Notes: generated by a model from the sequence alone, not told the origin. A stretch of 64,000 nt of DNA from Prevotellaceae bacterium UBA4361 (GCA_002393575.1 DGSN01000007.1:1-64000); one strand, 5' to 3'; shown: positions 48,107 through 57,119, numbered from the stretch's first letter. Numbers and translations: made by a program.

Positions 48107-51100
48107 ATGCCAGGAATATCAAGTTATGTGAGTAATGTGCAGGTGCATGTTACGACGAAGGAATCTAACAAGCAGATTAAGTTGCTGACCGATACCGCTC
48201 ATAAGTTGGAGGAAGAACTGAAGAGTCTCCAAGCGCAGTACGAGTCCCTTAGCGAAGCAGAGAAGGCAGGAACTAAGGGAAAGGACTTACAGGTGCAGAT
48301 GAAACAAACGGAGGAACAACTCAAGACGCAGAACCGCCTTATCAAGCAGAGCCGTGAGAATCTAAACCGTCTGCAAGAGAGTCTGACGAATATGACGGGC
48401 ATGTCGGTGCGCGACCTGACCACGGCATTAAGTCAGGCGAGGAACGAGATGCGCAAATTTGGCAAGAGTACGATGACCGACGAGGACATGGAGTCTTTCC
48501 GTCGGTTAGCCAACCATATTTCCCAGTTAGAGGTGCGCATTAAGGAATTGAAGGCTGGATTTGCCGATGCTTGGAAGCAGAGCAGCAACTATACGAAGGG
48601 TAGTCTTGATGAAAACGAGCGTCTGAAGCGTGTCTTGACCGAGCAGCGCGACGTCTTGTCGAAGAACAGCAAGGAGTGGACGAAGATTACCCAACGCATC
48701 AACGCCATCACCTTTGAGAATTTCAAGAAGGCAGGTGGTGACACCCTCTTGAAGGACCTGAGTGCCGCCACCGACAAGCAGCTGTCGGATATGCAGCGTT
48801 TCTTGCAGGGTATGGTGGATGCAGGCAATCTGGAAGCCAAGGTGCTTGAAAAGGTCAAAGCCAGTTTGCAAAGTGTGAACGACACCATTCAGCAGCGTGC
48901 TCAGACCTCGCTGAGCGAGCGGGCTGGTGGTATCATGCAGAGCTATGAGCAAGCTACCGCCGCACGTCAGGCATTGAGTGCCGCAGGTGCTCCTCCAACC
49001 ACAGGTTTGAACAGTACCCAGTTGCAGGAGAGCATCAAACTCTTGCAGCAGTACAGGGAGAGTCTGGCAACGACTGACGCCAGTAGCTTGATGCGTGTGG
49101 ACGAGACCATCCGCAAGATGACCGCCGACTTGCAGCAAGCCAACGAGCGCATTTTGGAAGCCAAAGGGCATATTAGCAGTATTGCCGAGGGTGGTTCGGG
49201 TTTTGCCAACAGTGTGAAGGACATTGAGCGGCTGAAGACGGGCTTAACCGAATACCGCAAAACCATCGATGCCACCACGGACGATGGTGTGAAGGAGATT
49301 GCCCGTGTGGAAGAGGAGTTCCAACGTCTGACGGTGCTGGAAAAGACCGCTTCGCTGACCGCCGAGCATTACCGTGAGATTGTCGGCGACCCAAGGAGTT
49401 GGCGCAGTGTGAAGGAGTTGGAGCAAGCCTACGAGCGTCTGAGTTTCGAGGTTCAGAAGTCGGGCGTTTCCGCCGAGGAGTTTGCCCGTAAGTCGGAGGT
49501 GATGCAGCTCATCAAGAACCGCTTGAACGAACTGAAGGCAGGTTTTCAATCTGTCTGGCAAACCAGCGAGAACGCCTCCAACAACAGTGTTGCCACGAAT
49601 TTGCGTGTGATTGAGGTGCTGAAGCAGGAGCAGCAGACCCTTGCCAAGACCCAATCGCAATGGGCGATTTATGAGAAGCGCATCAACAGCGTTAAGTTCA
49701 GTAACTGGATGAAGACAGGTGGAGGAAATGTCCTTGCCGACATCGGCAACGCCACCGACAAGCAGTTGTCGGATGTGCAACGTTTCTTGCAGGGCATGGT
49801 GGATGCCGGAAACATGGAAGAGCGGGTGCTTGAGCGGGTGAAGAACCAGTTGGAAGCCATCAACGACACCATCCAGCATCGTGCGCAGACCTCGTTGGAA
49901 GACAAAGCCCAGCAAGCGATGAACTACACATCGGGGTCGCAGAGTACCACCAAGATTCAGGAGAATATCAAGCTCTTGCAGCAGTACAGGGAGAACTTGG
50001 AGACCACCAATGAGGGAGGTTTATCGAGGGTTGATGAAACTATCCGCAAGATGACTGCCGACTTGCAGCAAGCCAATGACCGTGTGCTGGAAGCCAAGAA
50101 ATACTTGGAGAATGTGAACAGCGGCAATGGCTTCAAGGGTACGTTGACCGACCTCGACCGCTTACGCAATGGACTCCGTGCCTATAAGAGTACGCTTGAC
50201 GTGACGAGCAAGGACGGACAAGAAAAAATCATTGCCGTTGAGCGCGAGTTACAGCGTCTCGACATGTTGCAGGAGACTGCCACCTTGACTGCCGAGCGGT
50301 TTGATGAAATTCTTAAAAACCCAAAGGGTGTGAAGAATATCGACGAATTGAGGATGGCGTATAAGCGTCTGAAATTCGAAATCAACAATACAGAACTGAC
50401 GCAGGACGAGTATATAGCGAAGGCGGCGCAGATGAAAGCCATTGACAAGCAGATGAAGGAGTTGACAGAAACTTGGACACATCATCAAAGTGGTATTCGT
50501 GGCGCCATCAACCGACTCAAAAGCTATATCGCCGTCTATCTGGGCTTCAATGCCATCATGAACGAGGTACGCAAGCAGTTCGGGCATATCATGGAACTCA
50601 GTGACCAGATGACGAATGTGCAGAAGGTAACGAACATGACGACTGAGGAGGTGCGCCGCTTGTCGAAGAGCTTGCAGGACCTCGACACCCGCACCACCAC
50701 CCACGACCTGATGGAGTTTGCCACGCAAGCAGGTAAGTTAGGTATCTATACCGAGCATGGGCTTGAAGGCATGAAGGGTTTCGTGGAGATGGGTGAACGT
50801 ATCAATGCCACCCTTGGTGAAGATATTGGTGGAGCGGAAGCCATTGCAGGACTGGCAAAGGTGAATGACGTGCTGGGTGAGACGAAAAAACATGGTGACG
50901 ATGTTGGCGAAGCCTTGGATGCCGCAGGTAGTTCCATTCTGAACCTCGGTAACAATACCGCCGCCAGCTATCAGGGTATCATGGAGTACGTGAGAAGACT
51001 TGGCGCAGTGGGTGCTACAGCCAAGATGACCATGCCCCAACTGATTGCCTTGGGAGGACGTTTGGATGCCGTCGGTATCAGTGCAGAGCAGGGCAGTACC

Positions 51101-54100
51101 GCCTTGATACACTTGATTCGTGGCGTGATGAACCACACCTTCGAGATGGCGAAAGCCGCAGAGCTGGCTCCTACCTATCTGCAAAGTCTGATTGACGAGG
51201 GCAAGAGCTATGAAGCCTTGGTTGCCGTGTTGGAAAAGATTGAGGATGCCGAAGACAGGGCAGGTAAGGTGCAGGAGGTGATGAATGCCGTGGGTACAGG
51301 ACGCATGAAACAGAGTGCAGGACTGGCGATGACGCTCAGTTCTCTGGCGACAAATACCGCTGCCTTGGGTGATGCCTTGCAGTATGCCAGTGAGGGTTAT
51401 GAGAGTGCCACCGTCGGTATGGGCAATGTGAGTGTGATGTCGCGTGAGTTCACGAAGGTGCAGGATAATGCCGCAGGTAGTCTTGCCCGACTGAGAAATG
51501 CCTTCAATGAGCTGTTTACCAACAGTGTTATCTATGACTTCTTCAATGGTATCATCAAGGGCTTGGGCAATTTCCTTTCGTGGATGCAGAAAGGTTCTCA
51601 GAGTATCGTCTCGTGGCAATCCACCATCAAGGCGCTTATTCTTACGTTGATTTCCCTTCAGTTGAATATCGGCACGAAGTTTCGTCAAGCCTTGGAACAT
51701 GGTAGCAGAGCCCTCAAGCAGTTCTGGCAGCGGCTGGTTGCAGCCCAAGGAGCTGCACAGACATTCAAGGTGGCGATAGAAGGATTGAAGTCGGCACTCA
51801 AGACCTTTATTGTATTCGCTGTGCTTGATGGTATCATTAAGTTGATTCAGTACATCCGCAAGGGAGTAGAAGCCACAAAGGAGTTTAACGAAGCCATCGC
51901 TGCCGCCGCCAAGGAGGAGGACGAGATGATTGCAAAGAGTCGTCAACTCTCGGATCGTATTTCCCAGCTCACCAAGAACAATGAGCAGAATGTAGATAGC
52001 CATCGAGAGTTGAAGAAGACGATTAACGACTTAAATGGCGTGATGCAGAGCTACCTCGGTTTTCAACTTAGCGAGACGAACCTATTAAAGAACCAGACGC
52101 AAGCCCGTGACCTCCTGAACAGCAAGATTCGTGAAACTATCGTGCTGAAGAAGCAGGAAGCCGCTGAAAAGCTGTTGGAAGAGAAGTATGGAACGACTCG
52201 TGAAAACCGTTGGACGGGCGTGCGCGACAAGTTGACCGAGGAAGTAGGCGACCGCAATACGAGTGTCATTGAGAGTGCGCTTCGTAGGACGATGCAGCGA
52301 CTGGTGGATGCCCTTCCTAAGTCGGAGTTGAAAAACAGCCAGGACAACTGGGGCGTTCAGAACATGCGTCAAGGTAACATGATGGAATATCTCATTACGC
52401 AGAGTGGCTTGAAGCTGAACAAGACTGCCAAGGATGCCATCTATGATAATTTCGACGACATCAAGAAGTTGTGGAACGACCTTGTGAAGGAGCGTGGTGA
52501 GCGTGTGCGTCTTGCAGAGAGTACAGGTGCTCAGATGGACGAAGCTGTCACCCGTAGCTACCAAGACACCTTGAAGATGCTGAATAGCACCCTCAAGGAG
52601 ATTCAGAACTTGCAGAAGCAGTTCAATGGCAGTACCGACAAGAAAGAACGTCAGCAGTTAGCCCAGCGTCTCGTTGAACTCTCAGCCGACTATCAGAACC
52701 TTGCTCATCAGGCAGGTCCACGGATGAGCGGTCAGGTGCTTCAGCGTGTGGAGAACAACAACCGCTATCTGCAAGGACAGGTACGTAATCAGTGGGAGGA
52801 CATTGCCCATCCGAATGTATGGGGAAAGAATGGTACCACCCTTGACAAAATGGATACCGAGACCTTGAAGAACTATGCTGATTATCTGGACAGCGTGGTT
52901 GAGAACGGCTTGAAAGTGGGGCAGCAATTCAGCAAGATTTATGCCGACCTCGTGAAGAAGGGAGTGCTTGATGACAGTATGAGCATGGAGGATGCTCAGA
53001 GAAGTGTGAAGGAAGAGTATGACAAGGTGAAGGCAGAGCTTGACCGTCGCCACGACACAATTCAAGGCAACTATAAGAGTGACAAGAATAGCGATCGTGA
53101 CAAGGACAAATGGAAGCGTGAGGCAAAAGACGAGCGTGATGCCACTCTCGCGCAGTTGGATGCCTACTACCAGGAGCGTGAAGCCCTTATCAAGCAGCGG
53201 TTAGCCGAGGAATCCATTACCGAGGAGGAAGCCGAGCGCAGGAACAACGAGAATGAACTTGTCTGGTTGGCTGACAGGATGAAGTTGAGAAAGCAGTGGA
53301 CGAAGCAGCTCAACGCCACGGAGAGCAAGCAGTTTGTGGAGCACTGGAACAATGAACTGAAGTTGAGAAAGGCGAATTGGAGCCTGATTCAGAAGTTCAT
53401 GTATGATGTGCGCAGTGAGTATGACGGAGCCACCCGTAAGATGCAGGAGGATGCTACCAAGATACAGGAGATTATTCACAAGCACAAGGATGCCATCGAG
53501 AAGATACTTCTTGAGGGTGACTTCACCGGCAAGGTGCGTGAAGAGTTTCGTCGGTCGATGGACACCATCGGTTTTATCTTCGGTATCAACGAAGAAGCCG
53601 AGGAGCGCACGAAGGCATTAGCCGAGAAGCGTCTGGCGCAGTTGCAGACATGGGCGAGGGATGCCTATTCCCTGACCATCGAGCAGCTGAAAGAAGCCAT
53701 GCGCAAGGAGGATAATATCTACCACGTGTGGTTTGAGGGCTTAGGAGACAATGCCGATGCCGAGTTGACCGCCTTTCTTCAGAAGCTCCAGCAGTATTCC
53801 GACGACATCATCGATGCCGAGCGCAAGGCAGCCAAGGAGTACACCCGTGTGGCTGACAAGATTTGGACAGGTCGCAGGGAAGAGGGACTTGGTGGCAGGA
53901 CTCAGAGCGAGTTAGCCGAAGACCGAGAGCGCAGAAGCCAGTCGGGGCAGACTGCCGCGAACTATGCCAGCAGTTGGGGCTTTGGTGGTGAGTTGGTTTC
54001 CGCCAATGCTGAGATAGACGTGATTTATGCTCAGATGGAAGCCAAGAAAGCCTATATCGCCCTCTTGCAGCAGGAGACAGACAAGCACATCGAGAACATG

Positions 54101-55384
54101 AAGGCTCAGGAAGCCGAGACGACTGCCCGTCTTGCCGCCAAGGAGTTGGACTATGCCCGTCGCAGCAGTTCTATGTCCGACGAAGAGCGCAAGGCAGCCG
54201 AGAACGAGATTCAGTCGTTAGAGGCACGTCGCGCCAGCTTGCAGATGTCGGTGAGGGAGTTGCAGGAGGAGCAGAATATCGCTCTGAGTGACAGCTACAC
54301 TGCCATGACCGATTTGCAAGAGAAGTATATGCAGAAGATGGTGGAGCGTGCAGCACGAGACTTCGACACCTTGCAGGAATACAGCAATGAGATGAGCAGT
54401 TTTGCCCAGAGTTTCGGCGAGGGTGTATTTGGTAGCAAGGAAGACCGCCAGAATGCCGCCAAGCAGTTGTTGACCGACGTGTTGACGACGACCAAGAACT
54501 TGGTTCAGCAGTATCTGATACAAGTCAGCACCAAGCGCACGGTGGACCAGATGGAGGTGCAACTTGAAGCGCAGAAGCAAACGCAGATACAAGCCCTTCG
54601 TCAAAAGAGCTTAGCGGACTACGGTGCTAAGAAGATTGCCGAGCTGGAAGTGGAAGGCAGTACGAGCACGGCAGAAGCAGCCGTTGGTGGCATAAAAGGA
54701 ACATCGCAAGAAGTTGCCAAGAAAGGCTGGCTGGGTCTCGCCATCGGTGCTGCCATCAGTCTTGCTTTGAGTTCGCTGTTAGGACTCGCTTTAGGTGCTA
54801 TCAATAAGAGCAAGAGCGAGGTAGCCGCTGCCACGGGAGCCAGTTCGGGACAGTTGAAAGCAGGTTTCCTCACCTATGCTGAAGGTCGTTATCCTGTGTT
54901 GGGTGCAGATGGTGAGACTTACATGGCTAAGCGCGAGGACAAGCTACAGACGAAGATTTACCGAGGTGGTGCGCATTATGGTATCTTCTCAGAGAAGATG
55001 CCTGAAGCCGTGATTGATGGACCAACGACGCAGAAGCTGGTTCTGAACTACCCTGAAATCTGGGACAACATTCAAGTGCTCAGTAAGACGGGTGTCATTC
55101 CTAACTATCCGAAGCGGAGGAAGCAACGAGGTGTTGCCACTTATGCGGATGGCAATCTTGACGAGATTGGCACAACGACCGATGCGGGTGCAGCGGTGGA
55201 CGATGGTGGTGACAGCATGGAAGGTATGCAGTCTTTGATTGCCGCGAATACCGCGATGCTCAAAGCCCTTCATGCACAGTTGGAAGCTGGCATTGATGCC
55301 CACGTGGACATGTATGGCGACAATGGAGTTCGTCAGCGGATGAAGAAGGCTGAAAGGTTCATGCAACGCAGAGGTAGAGGATAG
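48107..55384 (+). CDS. Tape measure protein (2425 aa)
   Basis: Long, mostly alpha-helical and coiled-coil, with a hydrophobic TP901-1-type core at about residues 840-1160 (MEFATQAGKLGIY, MPQLIALGGRLDAVGIS, GTGRMKQSAGLAMTLSSLA). The N-terminal part holds an internal duplication of about 328 residues: ATDKQLSDMQRFLQGMVDAG near 222 and ATDKQLSDVQRFLQGMVDAG near 550. A membrane-like stretch lies near residue 2200 (WLGLAIGAAISLALSSLLGL). The length predicts a long tail. It sets tail length and is ejected with DNA. Terminator follows. Confidence 0.85.
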   Translation: MPGISSYVSNVQVHVTTKESNKQIKLLTDTAHKLEEELKSLQAQYESLSEAEKAGTKGKDLQVQMKQTEEQLKTQNRLIKQSRENLNRLQESLTNMTGMSVRDLTTALSQARNEMRKFGKSTMTDEDMESFRRLANHISQLEVRIKELKAGFADAWKQSSNYTKGSLDENERLKRVLTEQRDVLSKNSKEWTKITQRINAITFENFKKAGGDTLLKDLSAATDKQLSDMQRFLQGMVDAGNLEAKVLEKVKASLQSVNDTIQQRAQTSLSERAGGIMQSYEQATAARQALSAAGAPPTTGLNSTQLQESIKLLQQYRESLATTDASSLMRVDETIRKMTADLQQANERILEAKGHISSIAEGGSGFANSVKDIERLKTGLTEYRKTIDATTDDGVKEIARVEEEFQRLTVLEKTASLTAEHYREIVGDPRSWRSVKELEQAYERLSFEVQKSGVSAEEFARKSEVMQLIKNRLNELKAGFQSVWQTSENASNNSVATNLRVIEVLKQEQQTLAKTQSQWAIYEKRINSVKFSNWMKTGGGNVLADIGNATDKQLSDVQRFLQGMVDAGNMEERVLERVKNQLEAINDTIQHRAQTSLEDKAQQAMNYTSGSQSTTKIQENIKLLQQYRENLETTNEGGLSRVDETIRKMTADLQQANDRVLEAKKYLENVNSGNGFKGTLTDLDRLRNGLRAYKSTLDVTSKDGQEKIIAVERELQRLDMLQETATLTAERFDEILKNPKGVKNIDELRMAYKRLKFEINNTELTQDEYIAKAAQMKAIDKQMKELTETWTHHQSGIRGAINRLKSYIAVYLGFNAIMNEVRKQFGHIMELSDQMTNVQKVTNMTTEEVRRLSKSLQDLDTRTTTHDLMEFATQAGKLGIYTEHGLEGMKGFVEMGERINATLGEDIGGAEAIAGLAKVNDVLGETKKHGDDVGEALDAAGSSILNLGNNTAASYQGIMEYVRRLGAVGATAKMTMPQLIALGGRLDAVGISAEQGSTALIHLIRGVMNHTFEMAKAAELAPTYLQSLIDEGKSYEALVAVLEKIEDAEDRAGKVQEVMNAVGTGRMKQSAGLAMTLSSLATNTAALGDALQYASEGYESATVGMGNVSVMSREFTKVQDNAAGSLARLRNAFNELFTNSVIYDFFNGIIKGLGNFLSWMQKGSQSIVSWQSTIKALILTLISLQLNIGTKFRQALEHGSRALKQFWQRLVAAQGAAQTFKVAIEGLKSALKTFIVFAVLDGIIKLIQYIRKGVEATKEFNEAIAAAAKEEDEMIAKSRQLSDRISQLTKNNEQNVDSHRELKKTINDLNGVMQSYLGFQLSETNLLKNQTQARDLLNSKIRETIVLKKQEAAEKLLEEKYGTTRENRWTGVRDKLTEEVGDRNTSVIESALRRTMQRLVDALPKSELKNSQDNWGVQNMRQGNMMEYLITQSGLKLNKTAKDAIYDNFDDIKKLWNDLVKERGERVRLAESTGAQMDEAVTRSYQDTLKMLNSTLKEIQNLQKQFNGSTDKKERQQLAQRLVELSADYQNLAHQAGPRMSGQVLQRVENNNRYLQGQVRNQWEDIAHPNVWGKNGTTLDKMDTETLKNYADYLDSVVENGLKVGQQFSKIYADLVKKGVLDDSMSMEDAQRSVKEEYDKVKAELDRRHDTIQGNYKSDKNSDRDKDKWKREAKDERDATLAQLDAYYQEREALIKQRLAEESITEEEAERRNNENELVWLADRMKLRKQWTKQLNATESKQFVEHWNNELKLRKANWSLIQKFMYDVRSEYDGATRKMQEDATKIQEIIHKHKDAIEKILLEGDFTGKVREEFRRSMDTIGFIFGINEEAEERTKALAEKRLAQLQTWARDAYSLTIEQLKEAMRKEDNIYHVWFEGLGDNADAELTAFLQKLQQYSDDIIDAERKAAKEYTRVADKIWTGRREEGLGGRTQSELAEDRERRSQSGQTAANYASSWGFGGELVSANAEIDVIYAQMEAKKAYIALLQQETDKHIENMKAQEAETTARLAAKELDYARRSSSMSDEERKAAENEIQSLEARRASLQMSVRELQEEQNIALSDSYTAMTDLQEKYMQKMVERAARDFDTLQEYSNEMSSFAQSFGEGVFGSKEDRQNAAKQLLTDVLTTTKNLVQQYLIQVSTKRTVDQMEVQLEAQKQTQIQALRQKSLADYGAKKIAELEVEGSTSTAEAAVGGIKGTSQEVAKKGWLGLAIGAAISLALSSLLGLALGAINKSKSEVAAATGASSGQLKAGFLTYAEGRYPVLGADGETYMAKREDKLQTKIYRGGAHYGIFSEKMPEAVIDGPTTQKLVLNYPEIWDNIQVLSKTGVIPNYPKRRKQRGVATYADGNLDEIGTTTDAGAAVDDGGDSMEGMQSLIAANTAMLKALHAQLEAGIDAHVDMYGDNGVRQRMKKAERFMQRRGRG

Positions 55385-55405
55385 TTGACAAACACGAAAA
55401 AGCAG

Positions 55406-55441
55406 GGAAGTGGCAACGGTTGTTGTCACTTCCTCGCTTTT
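55406..55441 (+). terminator. Intrinsic terminator after the tape measure gene
   Basis: GGAAGTGGCAAC/GTTGTCACTTCC (12 pairs, one G.T) with a GGTT loop, then TCGCTTTT. Confidence 0.75.
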
Positions 55442-55444
55442 GTG

Positions 55445-55509
55445 CCGAAAGCAAAACTTTCGGGTACTGAGAAATCAAAGACCGAAAGCGAAACTTTCGG
55501 GGACGGTGG
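55445..55509 (+). repeat. Two R1 copies after the tape measure terminator
   Basis: CCGAAAG/CTTTCGG at 55445-55463 (loop CAAAA, tail GTACTGAGAAA) and 55482-55500 (loop CGAAA, tail GGACGGTGG). Confidence 0.85.
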
Positions 55510-55542
55510 CGAGAGAAAAAGGATTGCAGGGAAACAACGGAA

Positions 55543-55839
55543 TTAGACAAGGGAGGCAAATGCTTGAGCGTAGTCGGAGGAGGTGACGTAGCCACGGGTG
55601 TTGACGGGGATGGTGGCAGTTCGGTTGTCGAGTCGCAGCTTTACGTTGGATGCGTTCTGCTGCATTTCGAGCAGGTGTCCCTCCCACTCTACTTCGAACT
55701 TGAAAAAGAGTGTGAGGAGGATGGGCAGGGTGAAGAAGTTCCTGCATGTCTCTGACAGTTCCTCGCTGATGGAGGTGCAAGTCCATTCGATGTCGGAGTC
55801 TGGACCTTGCAGTTTGCGGATATCGTTGAGTGTAAGCAT
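55543..55839 (-). CDS. Small protein (98 aa)
   Basis: Starts MLTLNDIRKLQGPDSDIEWT; acidic first half, hydrophobic short stretch (LPILLTLFFKFEVEWEG), then a Thr/Asn-rich C-terminus. The start codon abuts the four-run G-rich R2 element. Function unknown. Confidence 0.45.
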   Translation of the reverse strand: MLTLNDIRKLQGPDSDIEWTCTSISEELSETCRNFFTLPILLTLFFKFEVEWEGHLLEMQQNASNVKLRLDNRTATIPVNTRGYVTSSDYAQAFASLV

Positions 55840-55938
55840 GGGGTTGATGGGGTTAATGGGGTTGATGGGGAACCGAAAGCGGAACTTTCGGGTACTGAGA
55901 AGGACAATACCCGAAAGCAGAACTTTCGGGAACGGTGG
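55838..55938 (+). repeat. R2 with four perfect G4 runs, then two R1 copies
   Basis: GGGG-TTGAT-GGGG-TTAAT-GGGG-TTGAT-GGGG (55840-55870), a perfect G-quadruplex pattern beginning at the start codon (CAT). Then R1 at 55873-55891 (tail GTACTGAGAA) and 55911-55929 (tail GAACGGTGG). Confidence 0.9.
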
Positions 55939-55942
55939 TGGA

Positions 55943-56107
55943 TTACCTGAAGTTGGAGAGGTTCTTGCGGAGTTCTCGGAGTTCGTCCTCGTTGATGCTG
56001 TTCGACTGGAGCAGGGCTTGCTCTTCGGTCGTGAAGCCGTTACGTCTCTTCAAGAGGATGTCGATAATGGCTGAGACGAGGGAGCCGATGATAAGTAGTA
56101 GAATCAT
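55943..56107 (-). CDS. Small membrane protein (54 aa)
   Basis: Start ATG at 56107 (MILLLIIGSLVSAIIDILLK), a single membrane segment, then a polar helical tail (SINEDELRELRKNLSNF). The longer frame upstream is R1/R2 sequence. R2 precedes the start codon. Confidence 0.5.
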   Translation of the reverse strand: MILLLIIGSLVSAIIDILLKRRNGFTTEEQALLQSNSINEDELRELRKNLSNFR

Positions 56108-56172
56108 GGGAAAATGGGGTTGATGGGGTTGATGAATGGGAATCCCGAAAGCAGAACTTTCGGGCACGGTGG
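56106..56172 (+). repeat. R2 and one R1 copy
   Basis: GGGAAAATGGGGTTGATGGGG, then CCGAAAG/CTTTCGG (56145-56163), tail GCACGGTGG. Confidence 0.8.
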
Positions 56173-56619
56173 TTAATTCCAAGAGTTTTCTTCGAGTCGT
56201 TCGTTGTCGAGATGCTTTGTCTCGTAATCCTGATACTGGATGTCGCCGTCTTCGAGTTCCAGTTGTCGGAGTTCGCTGATGGCGATGTCTCGGAGTGTGG
56301 TTTGGACGAGCGTTTCTCCACGCTGCACGTAGATGACAGGCACAGGGCAGTCTTCCCATAAGATGCTTCGCAACGCCCACATCTTTGCCGAATCGGAAAA
56401 GTCGCGTCGAAGCTTTGTGAATTCCACTTCTGGCATCATCTGTGCGAGTTCGTGTCGAACGGTGTCGATGTGCTTGTAATCGCTGTAGATGACTTGCGCC
56501 TGTACCTGGCCGCCTTCTTCCTTCACTTCCATGCCTCGAAGATGGAAGCTGAAATACTCCTTCAGCATCTTGGCATAGTCACGCTGCTGATTTGTAAGGG
56601 CTTTGATTCTTTTACTCAT
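56173..56619 (-). CDS. Hypothetical helical protein (148 aa)
   Basis: Start ATG at 56619 (MSKRIKALTNQQRDYAKMLK), 10 bases after an AT-rich stretch; the longer frame upstream crosses repeat sequence. Basic N-terminus, beta-rich middle (VQAQVIYSDYKHIDTVRHEL) and a very acidic C-terminus (LELEDGDIQYQDYETKH). Function unknown. Confidence 0.5.
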   Translation of the reverse strand: MSKRIKALTNQQRDYAKMLKEYFSFHLRGMEVKEEGGQVQAQVIYSDYKHIDTVRHELAQMMPEVEFTKLRRDFSDSAKMWALRSILWEDCPVPVIYVQRGETLVQTTLRDIAISELRQLELEDGDIQYQDYETKHLDNERLEENSWN

Positions 56620-56819
56620 AAAGTTTTGGTTTTGACAAAATAAAAAATAGGCAATAAGAGTTGTCAAAGTCCAAAACTGCGGAAACTTTCGGGGTGTCAC
56701 CACTACCCGACTCATTATTGCCTATAGGATATAATAGGTTTATTACAATGTTGGCAGATACAAAAATAGCCGCTGTTGGGCGGCATCCATTTCGTACCGC
56801 AATTCTGGTTTTGACAGTG

Positions 56820-56851
56820 CAAATGTATGGTTTTCGGTTTGAACTGCCAAA
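56820..56851 (-). promoter_or_regulatory. Host-type promoter of the 148-aa gene
   Basis: - strand TTTG (56851-56848), 20 bases, TACATTTG (56827-56820). The transcript would have a leader of nearly 200 bases including the inverted repeat at 56647-56725. Confidence 0.55.
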
Positions 56852-56895
56852 TTATTTTCTAATTATTTTGGGAAATATGTTGTAGAACATAATTT

Positions 56896-56932
56896 TCGAA
56901 AGAAAAAGTGGCGACCCTCACGGGCAGCCACT
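56896..56932 (-). terminator. Terminator for the - strand gene at 57120-57539
   Basis: - strand AGTGGC/GCCACT stem with inner CCC/GGG pairs, followed by TTTTTCTTTC. Confidence 0.65.
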
Positions 56933-57000
56933 CCAAAAAATTTTCAAACTTTTAAATACATCATGTGCGCAACTAAAAATGTGCAACAACATGAAACACG

Positions 57001-57089
57001 TCACCCAAGATGGGTGAAGGAGTGGGTAGAGGACTGTCGAGCATCCCCTACCCGATGTGGCTCACCATTCGTCGGAACGTGGTGAGCGC
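57001..57089. ncRNA. Three consecutive hairpins, possible structured RNA
   Basis: TCACCCA-AGA-TGGGTGA (57001-57017); GGGTAG...CTACCC (57024-57055); CTCACCA...TGGTGAG (57061-57086). They lie between gene end 57120 and the terminator, so they would be in the 3' UTR of the - strand gene or in a separate RNA. Confidence 0.4.
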
Positions 57090-57119
57090 GATGGTTCAGT
57101 CGATTATATCGGATGGCAT

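Larger units (their letters stand above)
56620..57119. other. 500-base intergenic region with leader stem, promoter and terminator
   Basis: Contains an inverted repeat (56647-56660 with 56711-56725), host-type - strand promoters (CAAATGTA at 56820-56827 with CAAA at 56848; CAAAAATA at 56761), a - strand terminator (56896-56932) and three hairpins (57001-57089). No convincing gene. Confidence 0.6.

Noticed and set aside
50738..52003. Antisense reading frame (421 aa) opposite the tape measure gene
   Set aside because: Shadow frame; Cys/His/Leu-rich composition without domains and no start context.
20633..56172. R1 repeats as a CRISPR array
   Set aside because: Spacing is irregular, copies are dispersed between genes, the arms vary and no cas gene is present.
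32240..56172. R1 hairpins as intrinsic terminators
   Set aside because: No T run follows the stems and their direction is constant although genes lie on both strands.
56748..56885. Plus-strand 45-aa frame
   Set aside because: It overlaps - strand promoter boxes in an AT-rich gap; no leader or coding-like composition beyond hydrophobic residues.
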